Below are positions 1 to 6,304 of a stretch of 8,609 bases of DNA, in pieces. Positions within the stretch are counted from its first letter, which is position 1. Each line of letters begins with the position of its first letter. The notes under the pieces were generated by a model. That model was not told the origin of the DNA and ran no database searches. It saw only the letters and a list, made by a program, of their open reading frames with translations. A program made the translations under genes and the position numbers. Source of the DNA: Nitrososphaerota archaeon (lineage in GTDB: Archaea > Thermoproteota > Nitrososphaeria > Nitrososphaerales > CADDZS01); the NCBI GenBank assembly GCA_027886785.1, contig JAPCJV010000057.1, forward strand, positions 1 to 8,609, read 5' to 3'.

Positions 1-234
1 CGAGGCAGCCCCGATTCTAAGAATATCATACCGTGTGAAATCCAAGGAAGAGAATACAAAGGTGCAGTTATCGACTATACCGTAAGAGTGGGAAGTGGAA
101 CATTAGTCGTGACCACAAACGACCTACGAGGAACGAAGCTGGAGGAAGATCCGAACGCCGATCACCTATATCTTGAATTGAGGAAAGGGTGTGTCTCCGT
201 GGTTCCCAAAACTCAAGTCCCACAATCTAAGTAA
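1..234 (+). CDS. ABC transporter ATP-binding protein, C-terminal TOBE domain (5' end outside window)
   Basis: Open from the first base in frame 1 to TAA at 232-234, giving 77 residues of a longer protein. No Walker A, signature or Walker B motif lies in this part, so the ATPase core is upstream. The segment reads like a TOBE domain of the PotA/FbpC/MalK type: a short beta strand (NIIPCEIQG), then YKGAVIDYTVRVGSGTLVV, a polar loop, and a final strand pair ending CVSVVP. In such importers (spermidine/putrescine, iron, sugar) the TOBE domain follows the nucleotide-binding domain and has a regulatory or substrate-sensing role at the cytoplasmic face. The substrate cannot be told from this fragment. 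Its 3' end overlaps the convergent DUF35 gene by 22 bases, and no separate terminator is visible. Family is fairly secure, subfamily is not. Confidence 0.72.
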   Translation, partial: RGSPDSKNIIPCEIQGREYKGAVIDYTVRVGSGTLVVTTNDLRGTKLEEDPNADHLYLELRKGCVSVVPKTQVPQSK

Positions 235-716
235 ACTCCAAGAAGCCGTTTTCTTCCATTCAAGCCTTCGTTGGGCGAAAACTTCACCACAGACACTCCA
301 TTAATTTTCTCGAAGAAGGCTTCCACCTCCATACCAACGCGAATGTCCTCAGGGGGAGCGCCCACAATTTGCCCTACGAATCTCACGCCCTCATCCAGCT
401 CCAAAATGGAAAGCGCGTAAGGGATCTCCGCTTCGAAGGCGGGGCTGTTCATGACGACTTCTCTGATTATTGTGAAACTACGCACCTTTCCTTTGCCTGA
501 ACATTTGAGCCATGAAAACTCCCTCTTCCCGCAATTCTCGCAGGAAGCCTTGGGATACCACTGCCTATGAGAGCACGAGGTACATACTTGAATGCGCAGC
601 TCTCCTTTGTTAGTCCCTTCCCAGAAGGCTTCCGAAAAGGGAAAAATGTCAGGGGTCGGTTTCTTTTGTGGTAGCTTTGGAGATTGGGTAGGTGAAACTG
701 GCGGTGGTAAGCTCAT
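213..716 (-). CDS. DUF35 zinc-ribbon/OB-fold protein, partner of the thiolase-like protein
   Basis: 167 residues. A proline-rich N-terminus (1-22) is followed by the DUF35 helix (about 24-42, FSEAFWEGTNKGEL), a rubredoxin-like zinc ribbon with C45-x2-C48 and C59-x2-C62, and an OB-fold (about 72-150). DUF35 proteins bind acyl-CoA and dock on thiolase-fold enzymes. Known cases are the archaeal acetoacetyl-CoA thiolase/HMG-CoA synthase complex and the Ltp2 aldolase of steroid side-chain breakdown, where a DUF35 domain is needed for activity. The ATG at 716 is 6 bases after the thiolase stop and is preceded by GAGGTG with 9-base spacing, lying inside the end of the thiolase gene, so the two are translationally close and probably form a complex. 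The last ~17 residues run past the usual domain end and overlap the convergent ABC gene. All four zinc ligands are present. Confidence 0.9.
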   Translation of the reverse strand: MSLPPPVSPTQSPKLPQKKPTPDIFPFSEAFWEGTNKGELRIQVCTSCSHRQWYPKASCENCGKREFSWLKCSGKGKVRSFTIIREVVMNSPAFEAEIPYALSILELDEGVRFVGQIVGAPPEDIRVGMEVEAFFEKINGVSVVKFSPNEGLNGRKRLLGVYLDCGT

Positions 717-722
717 CCTGGA

Positions 723-1907
723 TCACACCTCGTTACCTAAGATCGCCACGGAGGTATATGCGAGATTTTTTGCGTATTGAAGATTTCCCAGACCAGTGAC
801 CATGCCATATTTCGCATTTCTCACTTGTCTCGAACCACCCTCTCCTCGCAATTGTCTCACGGCTTCCAATAGATTGAGAAACCCACTAGCTAAACCAGCC
901 TGGCCCCCGGAGAGCTGGCCCCCTCCCGTGTTTACCGGAAGCGCACCCTTGTATGAGAGATCGGTATCTTCGACGAACTTTCCCCCCTCCCCTTTTCTGC
1001 AAAACCCTGCGTCCTCTAACTGCATTAGAACTGCGATAGTATAGTCATCATACGGCTCAAATAGATGCATGTCCTTCGGTTCAAGCCTGGCACAATCCAG
1101 TGCTATTTTGGATGAGACGGTCACGCCTGTGTACGTTATGTCGGGGAGCGCCTTCGAACCATGATAATAATTATCGCATTCTCCAAGACCCAGAATGTAA
1201 ACGGGATTATCTGTTTGCGCATCTTCGCTTCGACACACCACAAAACCCGCTCCACCGTTGACGGGCATGACCACGTCTAGCATCCTTAAAGGATCGGCAA
1301 TCACTCGTGAATTAAGATAGTCCTCTAACTTGATCGGTGATCGGAAAATCGCGTTAGGATTTAGGATAGCGTGGTCTCTTTGGGTCACAGCAATCTTTCC
1401 AGTATGTTCTGCCTTCGTTCCGTAACGTTCCATGTGAAGACGCATTACCATTGCGAAGGAGGAATTGGGTCCCATGACTCCGAAAGGATTTTCGAAATCT
1501 TTTCTATGCTGCAACAGGGTCATTGGTCTGTAGCTCATCGGAGAGTCTCCCCCCAAACAAAGAACTCGATCGACCACTCCCGAGCTGACTGCGGCGACCG
1601 CCTGTTGGAGAGCAACTACGCCGCTGGCACCACCATGAGACGGCGTTATAATCCATCCAGGACTAATCCCCAAATGTTCAGCAACTTCGCAACCAAAATT
1701 TATTGGATGTTCCACGATCGGGTGGATGACTGCAAGCCCCTGTCCATCAAAGTCTTTGATCTCCAACTTTGCGTTTTTCACGGTCAGCTCGGATGCCCAC
1801 GCAAGGTAATCCCAGAATGAAAGTACAGGTTCTCCCCTTTCCTTCTTACCGCGAGTCACCGGAGTTTCTCCGTAGCCACAAATGACAGCTTTGCCGCGAA
1901 TCGACAT
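723..1907 (-). CDS. Thiolase-like (SCP-x/Ltp2-type) protein lacking the catalytic Cys; possible acyl-CoA retro-aldolase
   Basis: 394 residues with an overall thiolase fold: MSIRGKAVICGYGETPV at the start, the central strand VVDRVLCLGGD (111-121), and NTGGGQLSGG (326-335) near the end. Catalytic residues of true thiolases are missing. The nucleophile Cys of NxxCxSG aligns with Gly93 (SHGGASG, 90-96), the His of the GHPxGxTG motif aligns with Gln336, and the C-terminal Cys motif is replaced by TGLGN (371-375). Tyrosines near the expected active site (EPYDDY, 284-289; Y378) are candidates for catalysis. This pattern is seen in lipid-transfer/Ltp2-like proteins that work with DUF35 as aldolases, not thiolases. 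Start: ATG at 1907 with AGAGGA 3 bases upstream matches the normal family N-terminus. An in-frame extension to 2078 covers the promoter region and is not thiolase-like. Exact reaction and substrate are inferred. Confidence 0.88.
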   Translation of the reverse strand: MSIRGKAVICGYGETPVTRGKKERGEPVLSFWDYLAWASELTVKNAKLEIKDFDGQGLAVIHPIVEHPINFGCEVAEHLGISPGWIITPSHGGASGVVALQQAVAAVSSGVVDRVLCLGGDSPMSYRPMTLLQHRKDFENPFGVMGPNSSFAMVMRLHMERYGTKAEHTGKIAVTQRDHAILNPNAIFRSPIKLEDYLNSRVIADPLRMLDVVMPVNGGAGFVVCRSEDAQTDNPVYILGLGECDNYYHGSKALPDITYTGVTVSSKIALDCARLEPKDMHLFEPYDDYTIAVLMQLEDAGFCRKGEGGKFVEDTDLSYKGALPVNTGGGQLSGGQAGLASGFLNLLEAVRQLRGEGGSRQVRNAKYGMVTGLGNLQYAKNLAYTSVAILGNEV

Positions 1908-1910
1908 ACT

Positions 1911-1916
1911 TCCTCT
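1911..1916 (-). promoter_or_regulatory. Ribosome binding site fixing the thiolase-like start
   Basis: Read on the minus strand this is AGAGGA, 3 bases before the ATG at 1907. It supports the 394-residue start over the in-frame ATG at 2078. Confidence 0.6.
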
Positions 1917-1950
1917 AAACTCCCAAATGCACCTGCATTGTTTGCGTCTA

Positions 1951-1960
1951 TGTATTAAAT
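1951..1960 (-). promoter_or_regulatory. Archaeal TATA-like box for the thiolase-DUF35 operon
   Basis: Minus-strand ATTTAATACA. A start about 26 bases downstream would fall near 1929, leaving a leader of roughly 22 bases that contains the AGAGGA ribosome binding site. Assigned by sequence and spacing only. Confidence 0.45.
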
Positions 1961-1997
1961 CGTCAGTCAGGACGCCTAAGGTCCGCGAGAGGAATCC

Positions 1998-2009
1998 GTC
2001 GGTACCGAC
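1998..2009. promoter_or_regulatory. Perfect 12-bp palindrome between divergent promoters, candidate operator
   Basis: GTCGGTACCGAC is its own reverse complement (6-bp arms, no spacer). It sits about 47 bases upstream of the minus-strand TATA-like box and about 59 bases upstream of the plus-strand one, so a single dimeric regulator could act on both transcripts. A second, 10-bp palindrome, TCGCGCGCGA, lies at 2023-2032. No regulator gene is present in the window. Confidence 0.35.
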
Positions 2010-2057
2010 AGATCCATTAAGATCGCGCGCGAAGCTGGAATAGAATTTTTTAGACCA

Positions 2058-2067
2058 CTTAAATATT
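2058..2067 (+). promoter_or_regulatory. Archaeal TATA-like box for the acyl-CoA dehydrogenase operon, near-leaderless start
   Basis: CTTAAATATT is centred about 30 bases before the ATG at 2093. With the usual archaeal spacing the transcript would begin only a few bases before the start codon. The sequence just upstream (GTTAAACAAAAA) has no ribosome binding site, which agrees with leaderless translation. Confidence 0.55.
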
Positions 2068-2092
2068 CCATGGCGCACGAGTTAAACAAAAA

Positions 2093-3289
2093 ATGGACTT
2101 TGCACTTTCTGAAGAGCAACAGATCCTTGTTGAAACTGTCAAGCAATTTACGATTAAAGAAGTTCAACCTTGGATTCATTACATTGACGAAAATCAAAAC
2201 ACGGATTTAGGGCACAAAAAGGCTAGGGCGATTTTCAAAAAGGCTGCAGAATTGGGACTGACTGCAATGGGCTACCCCGAGGATGTCGGGGGAGTCAAGT
2301 CTGACCCGATCACTATTGGGCTCGCTTGTGAAGCTCTAGGTACCTATGGAGGACTCCCGCAGCTGGAATCAGGCCAACCGCTTTGTGGCCCTTCTGGTCC
2401 TGGCCTGGTTTTGGCAGTTGAAGGAACCAAGGAGCAAAAGGAAGAATGGATAGCGAAAATTATCGCAGGTGACCGGGTCGTTTCAATCGGCTCAACGGAA
2501 CCTCACTGCGGCTCCGACGTGTCGCAAATAAAGACCGCTGCTAAGCGGGACGGGGAAGACTACATCATCAATGGAGAAAAACAAATGGTCGGGGGATCAA
2601 GGTGGTCTGATGCGCATCTTGTATATTGCAGAACTTCCGACGAACCCGGCGCGAAAGGGATCAGCGCTATTTTGGTGGAAAATGATCGTCCTGGCGTGGA
2701 GAGGTACCAGTTCAAGACACTCGGTGGATCCTTCTGGGAAATTGGAGGTATTCGCTATAAAGACGTACATGTCCCCACAAAGAACTTGATCGGACGCGAG
2801 GGGCGTGGATTCTATCTGGCGATGGGAATGTTCGATTGGATGCGATCCCTGGCGGGCTGCTTCACGATAGGCCTTGCGCAGAGAGCACTTGACGAATGTG
2901 TTGAGTACGTCAAGCAACGCCAAGCCTTTGGGCAACCTGTCGGAAAGTGGGAGGCCGTGCAGTTTCGCATCGCTGAGAGCGCGACGCTTCTTGAAGCAGC
3001 TAGGTGGCTTTCGTATAGAGCTCTGTGGCTCGCTGCGACCAACAAACCGTACACAAAAGAGGCATCCATGGTAAAATGGTGGGTACCGACAGTGGCGTTC
3101 AACGTTGTGAATGATTGTATGCAAAATCTTGGAGCGACGGGATACACCACGAATAGCTATGATGAGCTCAGACTTCGATACATACGTGCGCTTTGGGTGG
3201 CTGATGGGACTATTGACATTCAAAAGATTGTAATCGGGAGAGAAATTCTGGGACGCGAGTTCGTACCCTATCGAAGAGAAAAAGTGTAA
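2093..3289 (+). CDS. Acyl-CoA dehydrogenase family flavoprotein
   Basis: 398 residues, normal family length. Order: N-terminal helical domain starting MDFALSEEQQ (1-125), beta domain (about 128-235) with the FAD/substrate-binding signature IGSTEPHCGSDVS (132-144), and C-terminal helical domain (about 240-390) with the flavin-contact segment VEYVKQRQAFGQPVGKW (270-286) and GATGYTTNSY (347-356). It oxidises an acyl-CoA to the 2-enoyl-CoA, passing electrons from FAD, usually to electron-transfer flavoprotein. The position of the catalytic Glu of medium-chain enzymes (YEGT) is A-D-G-T here, so Asp371 replaces Glu, and the alternative isovaleryl-type Glu position is Met250. First gene of a plus-strand operon, with the hydratase start 15 bases after its stop. 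It begins at the only good ATG, close behind a TATA-like box. Family is certain; substrate is unknown and may be unusual given the Asp. Confidence 0.94.
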   Translation: MDFALSEEQQILVETVKQFTIKEVQPWIHYIDENQNTDLGHKKARAIFKKAAELGLTAMGYPEDVGGVKSDPITIGLACEALGTYGGLPQLESGQPLCGPSGPGLVLAVEGTKEQKEEWIAKIIAGDRVVSIGSTEPHCGSDVSQIKTAAKRDGEDYIINGEKQMVGGSRWSDAHLVYCRTSDEPGAKGISAILVENDRPGVERYQFKTLGGSFWEIGGIRYKDVHVPTKNLIGREGRGFYLAMGMFDWMRSLAGCFTIGLAQRALDECVEYVKQRQAFGQPVGKWEAVQFRIAESATLLEAARWLSYRALWLAATNKPYTKEASMVKWWVPTVAFNVVNDCMQNLGATGYTTNSYDELRLRYIRALWVADGTIDIQKIVIGREILGREFVPYRREKV

Positions 3290-3291
3290 GC

Positions 3292-3296
3292 GAGGG
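3292..3296 (+). promoter_or_regulatory. Ribosome binding site for the enoyl-CoA hydratase TTG start
   Basis: GAGGG, 8 bases before TTG at 3305. The placement supports TTG as the real start, and the resulting N-terminus (MAGLVEVEYEQ) is the usual first strand of the family. Confidence 0.6.
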
Positions 3297-3304
3297 TATC
3301 GGAA

Positions 3305-4084
3305 TTGGCGGGTCTAGTCGAAGTAGAATACGAACAGAACTTTGCAGTTCTGAAGCTTAACAGACCTGAAGTGCTCAATGCGATTAACAACGCTATGAGA
3401 AACGAGATGGTGTCGCTTCTTGGAGAGCTTGCGGAAAAAGACGAGTGCAGGGCAGTCGTGATCACCGGTAATGGAAGAGCGTTTTCGGTTGGTGCCGACG
3501 TTAAGGAACTCGCGCAGCTGACTCCCATTCAACACAGGAAGAAAGCAAAATTTGGGGCGAACGAACCGTACTATTCGCTGTCCCACTTTCCGAAACCCAC
3601 CATCGCCGCAATCAACGGATACGCCCTGGGTGGCGGCTGCGAGATCGCCCTTGCTAGCGATATCCGAATTGCGTCGAGCGATGCGAGCATCGGTTTGCCC
3701 GAAGTATCGATAGGTCTTATCCCGGGTTCGGGAGGAACCCAGCGATTACCCAGACTAATCGGTCCTGGTCTTGCCAAAGAACTCATTTTCACAGGAAGAA
3801 GAATTACTGCAACTGAGGCAGAGCGAATCGGAGTTGTGAACCACGTCTATCCACCAGAAGTTCTTCTGAAATCTGCACGCGAGCTTGCTCAAGCAATTTC
3901 CGAGAATGCCCCAATTTCCCTGATGCTTGCAAAGGCCGCGATCGACAAAGGGCTCGATATGGACTTACCATCTGGACTCCTTTACGAGGCTGAAATCGGC
4001 ACTACGATTCTTGGAACAGAGGACAGAGTCGAGGGTACAAATGCGTCCAGAGAAAAGCGAAAGCCCAAGTACATAGGCAAGTAA
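3305..4084 (+). CDS. Enoyl-CoA hydratase (crotonase family)
   Basis: 259 residues, full length for a monofunctional crotonase. Oxyanion-hole segments are FSVGADVKEL (60-69) and NGYALGGGCEIAL (104-116). Both hydratase glutamates are present, Glu113 (GGGCE) and Glu133 (GLPEV), followed by IPGSGGTQRLPRLIG (139-153) and the typical tail EKRKPKYIGK. It should add water to a 2-enoyl-CoA made by the upstream dehydrogenase, giving a 3-hydroxyacyl-CoA. Start is TTG at 3305 with GAGGG 8 bases upstream; no in-frame ATG fits the conserved first strand. It lies 15 bases after the dehydrogenase and 57 bases before the acyl-CoA synthetase. A hydratase next to an ADP-forming synthetase recalls the neighbouring 3-hydroxypropionyl-CoA genes of ammonia-oxidising Thaumarchaeota (Nmar_1308/1309), but the other neighbours point to degradation. 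Hydratase activity is well supported, chain specificity is not. Confidence 0.94.
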   Translation: MAGLVEVEYEQNFAVLKLNRPEVLNAINNAMRNEMVSLLGELAEKDECRAVVITGNGRAFSVGADVKELAQLTPIQHRKKAKFGANEPYYSLSHFPKPTIAAINGYALGGGCEIALASDIRIASSDASIGLPEVSIGLIPGSGGTQRLPRLIGPGLAKELIFTGRRITATEAERIGVVNHVYPPEVLLKSARELAQAISENAPISLMLAKAAIDKGLDMDLPSGLLYEAEIGTTILGTEDRVEGTNASREKRKPKYIGK

Positions 4085-4126
4085 CAATCTTAGCAAGATC
4101 CCTTGTCGCAGTCCATTCCTCTCTTT

Positions 4127-4130
4127 GGAG
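4127..4130 (+). promoter_or_regulatory. Possible ribosome binding site for the ADP-forming acyl-CoA synthetase
   Basis: GGAG lies 11 bases before TTG at 4142 and 23 bases before the in-frame ATG at 4154. The spacing is long even for the TTG, so the start remains uncertain by four residues. Confidence 0.35.
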
Positions 4131-4141
4131 TATGATTCATT

Positions 4142-6223
4142 TTGGATGAAATAATGGATCCTCTCTTGGCTGAACACCTTTTATCAAAATATGGTTTCAA
4201 GACTCCGAAGCAGATTATAGCGAAAACTGAGGAGGAGGCGGTGCGCCTTGCTAGCGAAATTGGTGGTCCAGTTGCCCTAAAAATATCCAGTGGAGAATTC
4301 GTACATAAAACCGAATTAGGTGGGGTTAAACTAAATCTCACCGACGAGCAAGCGGTCCGGAATGCATACAGAGAGCTTATCAAGAGTTTTACAAAGGAGA
4401 CCGTGTCCCAAAACTTTTCTGTCTTGGTTCAAGAGATGATTCGAGGATCTGGCATTGAGCTGATCTTCGGAGCAAAGCGGGATGATATCTTTGGACCAGT
4501 CCTGTTGTTCGGAATTGGCGGTGTGCTCGCAGAAGTATTCAAGGATACGGCTGTGTGCGTAGATCCCTGGACAGATGCAGACCTTCAACGTATGATCGAC
4601 TCGATTAAAGCTAGACCACTTCTTGATGGATATCGCGGATCATCGCCAATGGATAGAATGGCGCTATTTCATTTTGCCAAGCAACTGGGACAGCTCGTAA
4701 AGGAAAATCCAGACCTGAAGATGGTGGACTTTAACCCCGTGGTTCAAAATCACAAGGGGGACCTCTTGATCCTCGATGCAAAGCTGCACATGTCCAAAGA
4801 CTATGTTGCGATAGCCGCTGAGAAAAGTGCAATTTCCAATCCTCAAGACATCAAACTACTCCTAAGACCCAGATCCATCGCGGTTGTCGGCGCGTCCAAC
4901 GATCCCAACAAAATCGGAGGCATGGTAATTCCGAGACTATTGAAGTTTGGATTTGACAAGAACTCCGTGTTCCCTATCAATCCAAAACAAGATATCGTTT
5001 CGGGACTGGCTTGCTACAAAGAAATCGGACTTGTCCCTACCGCGGTTGACCTTGCTTGCATTGCGGTGCCGGCTTCCGCGGTACCAAGTGTCGTCAAGGA
5101 ACTGGGAAAGAATGGAGTAAAGATGGCAATCATTTTTTCCTCCGGGTTTTCAGAAGCTGGCAAAACATCGTTGCAGCAGGAGCTCCAATTAGTGGCCCTC
5201 GAAAACGGTGTGAGATTGTGTGGACCCAATAGTGAGGGCGTGCTTTCTTCCAAGCACAATACGTTCGTAAGTTTTAGTCAGCGCTTCGACTACCTCGAAT
5301 CTCTTGGGAGCGGCAGTGCCTCAATTGTCAGTCAGAGCGGAGGAATCATGACGTTTCTAGGTCTGTCACTTGCGGAACAAAGCTCTGGATTCTCCAATTT
5401 AGTCTCAACGGGCAACGAAGCTGACTTGGAACTGGCAGATTTTCTTCATTTCTTTGCCTTGGACGCGGAAACAAGAGCCGTCGGGGCATTTGTAGAAGGG
5501 ATCAGGAGCGGCAAGAAATTCGTCGAAGCTGCACATGCACTTCGTCGTGCCGGGAAACCGTTAGTTGTTTACAAAAGCGGAAAAGCAAGCAAGGGAGCTC
5601 AGGTGGCTGGATTACACACTGGCGCTCTTGCGGGATCTTATCAAGTCTTCAGTAGTCTTTTGCATCAACTGGGGGTAATCGAAGCCGAATCGCTCGAGGA
5701 AATCGGTGATGTCCTCGCCGCTTTTACAATGCAGCCTTTGCCCAGCGGCGATCGTCTGATTGTCGCTTCGGCTTCCGGCGGAATCAACACCATAGTTGCA
5801 GATTGGTGTGAAGCCAGATCGATCAAGCTTCAAGAGTTAGGCGAAGACACGAAATCTAAACTCTCAGAGATATTACCGGAGTTTGGCGCTGGGAGTAATC
5901 CCCTAGACTTTACGGCTCAGGCGATGAGCACCCCGAGCATTATGAACGACGCTTTGAAACTCGTGGCGGACGAGGGAGATATTTTCGTAGTTGTAATGAT
6001 TGGAGGAATGTTTTTTGCAAAGACGTACCTGGAAATTTCGCTTCCAATAACTTCCAAAAACAAAACACTGATCACCTGCTGGCTTTCGCCCAGAGGAGTC
6101 AACGAGGAAACAAGACGCCTCCTGCTCGACCGAAAGCTACCTGTATATTCAGATCCACTTCGAGCGCTGAAAGTGGTCGAGGCTTTGCTTGCCTATTCGC
6201 GATTTTCCCCTAGTACGAAATGA
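4142..6223 (+). CDS. Acyl-CoA synthetase, ADP-forming (NDP-forming), single-chain, ATP-grasp domain first
   Basis: 693 residues holding both halves of the acetyl-CoA synthetase (ADP-forming) family. The ATP-grasp (beta) half comes first, about 5-222: VALKISSGEFVHKTELGGV (44-62) with Lys47 and His55, VQEMIRGSGIELIFG (96-110), and DFNPV (196-200). Then come the CoA-binding Rossmann domain, about 236-360 (RPRSIAVVGASNDPNKIGG), the succinyl-CoA-ligase-like domain with GLHTGALAGS (490-499), whose His492 is the phospho-histidine, and a last domain to the C-terminus. In the five-subdomain naming this is order 3-4-1-2-5. Bacterial PatZ-type proteins have the ATP-grasp part last. The enzyme makes an acyl-CoA from free acid, CoA and ATP, releasing ADP and phosphate. 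All key residues are present. As third gene of the operon it is the likely activation step. Start is TTG 4142; ATG 4154 (MDPLLAEHLL) is possible. Acid substrate unknown. Confidence 0.92.
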   Translation: MDEIMDPLLAEHLLSKYGFKTPKQIIAKTEEEAVRLASEIGGPVALKISSGEFVHKTELGGVKLNLTDEQAVRNAYRELIKSFTKETVSQNFSVLVQEMIRGSGIELIFGAKRDDIFGPVLLFGIGGVLAEVFKDTAVCVDPWTDADLQRMIDSIKARPLLDGYRGSSPMDRMALFHFAKQLGQLVKENPDLKMVDFNPVVQNHKGDLLILDAKLHMSKDYVAIAAEKSAISNPQDIKLLLRPRSIAVVGASNDPNKIGGMVIPRLLKFGFDKNSVFPINPKQDIVSGLACYKEIGLVPTAVDLACIAVPASAVPSVVKELGKNGVKMAIIFSSGFSEAGKTSLQQELQLVALENGVRLCGPNSEGVLSSKHNTFVSFSQRFDYLESLGSGSASIVSQSGGIMTFLGLSLAEQSSGFSNLVSTGNEADLELADFLHFFALDAETRAVGAFVEGIRSGKKFVEAAHALRRAGKPLVVYKSGKASKGAQVAGLHTGALAGSYQVFSSLLHQLGVIEAESLEEIGDVLAAFTMQPLPSGDRLIVASASGGINTIVADWCEARSIKLQELGEDTKSKLSEILPEFGAGSNPLDFTAQAMSTPSIMNDALKLVADEGDIFVVVMIGGMFFAKTYLEISLPITSKNKTLITCWLSPRGVNEETRRLLLDRKLPVYSDPLRALKVVEALLAYSRFSPSTK

Positions 6224-6304
6224 GAATAGTGAGGGCGACGAAAGAAAGCGCCTAAATGCTCCCGAATTCGTGGTATGCGATCGAAAATAATCAGGTTGAG
6301 TGAT

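Noticed and set aside
1371..1820. 149-codon plus-strand open frame opposite the thiolase-like gene
   Set aside because: It is a shadow of the minus-strand gene, with no family resemblance.
723..1907. Assignment as mevalonate-pathway acetoacetyl-CoA thiolase
   Set aside because: The nucleophilic Cys and catalytic His are replaced, and no HMG-CoA synthase gene is adjacent.
2001..2011. 11-base repeat of GGTACCGACAG, also at 3082-3092
   Set aside because: The second copy lies inside the dehydrogenase coding sequence (WVPTV) without the left palindrome arm; a chance match.
1908..2078. 57-residue N-terminal extension of the thiolase-like frame, from ATG at 2078
   Set aside because: The extra residues are not thiolase-like, they cover the TATA-like box and palindromes, and a ribosome binding site lies directly before the ATG at 1907.
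2597..3223. 208-codon minus-strand open frame inside the acyl-CoA dehydrogenase
   Set aside because: Composition is Arg/Ser/His-rich with no recognisable motif, and it lies fully inside a gene with intact family motifs.
4133..4150. ATG at 4133 just after GGAG, before the synthetase
   Set aside because: It opens a frame of only five codons (stop at 4148) that is not in frame with the synthetase.
3305..6223. Assignment to the autotrophic 3-hydroxypropionate/4-hydroxybutyrate cycle
   Set aside because: The pairing is similar, but the locus also has an acyl-CoA dehydrogenase and a Cys-less thiolase-like/DUF35 pair and none of the cycle's key enzymes.
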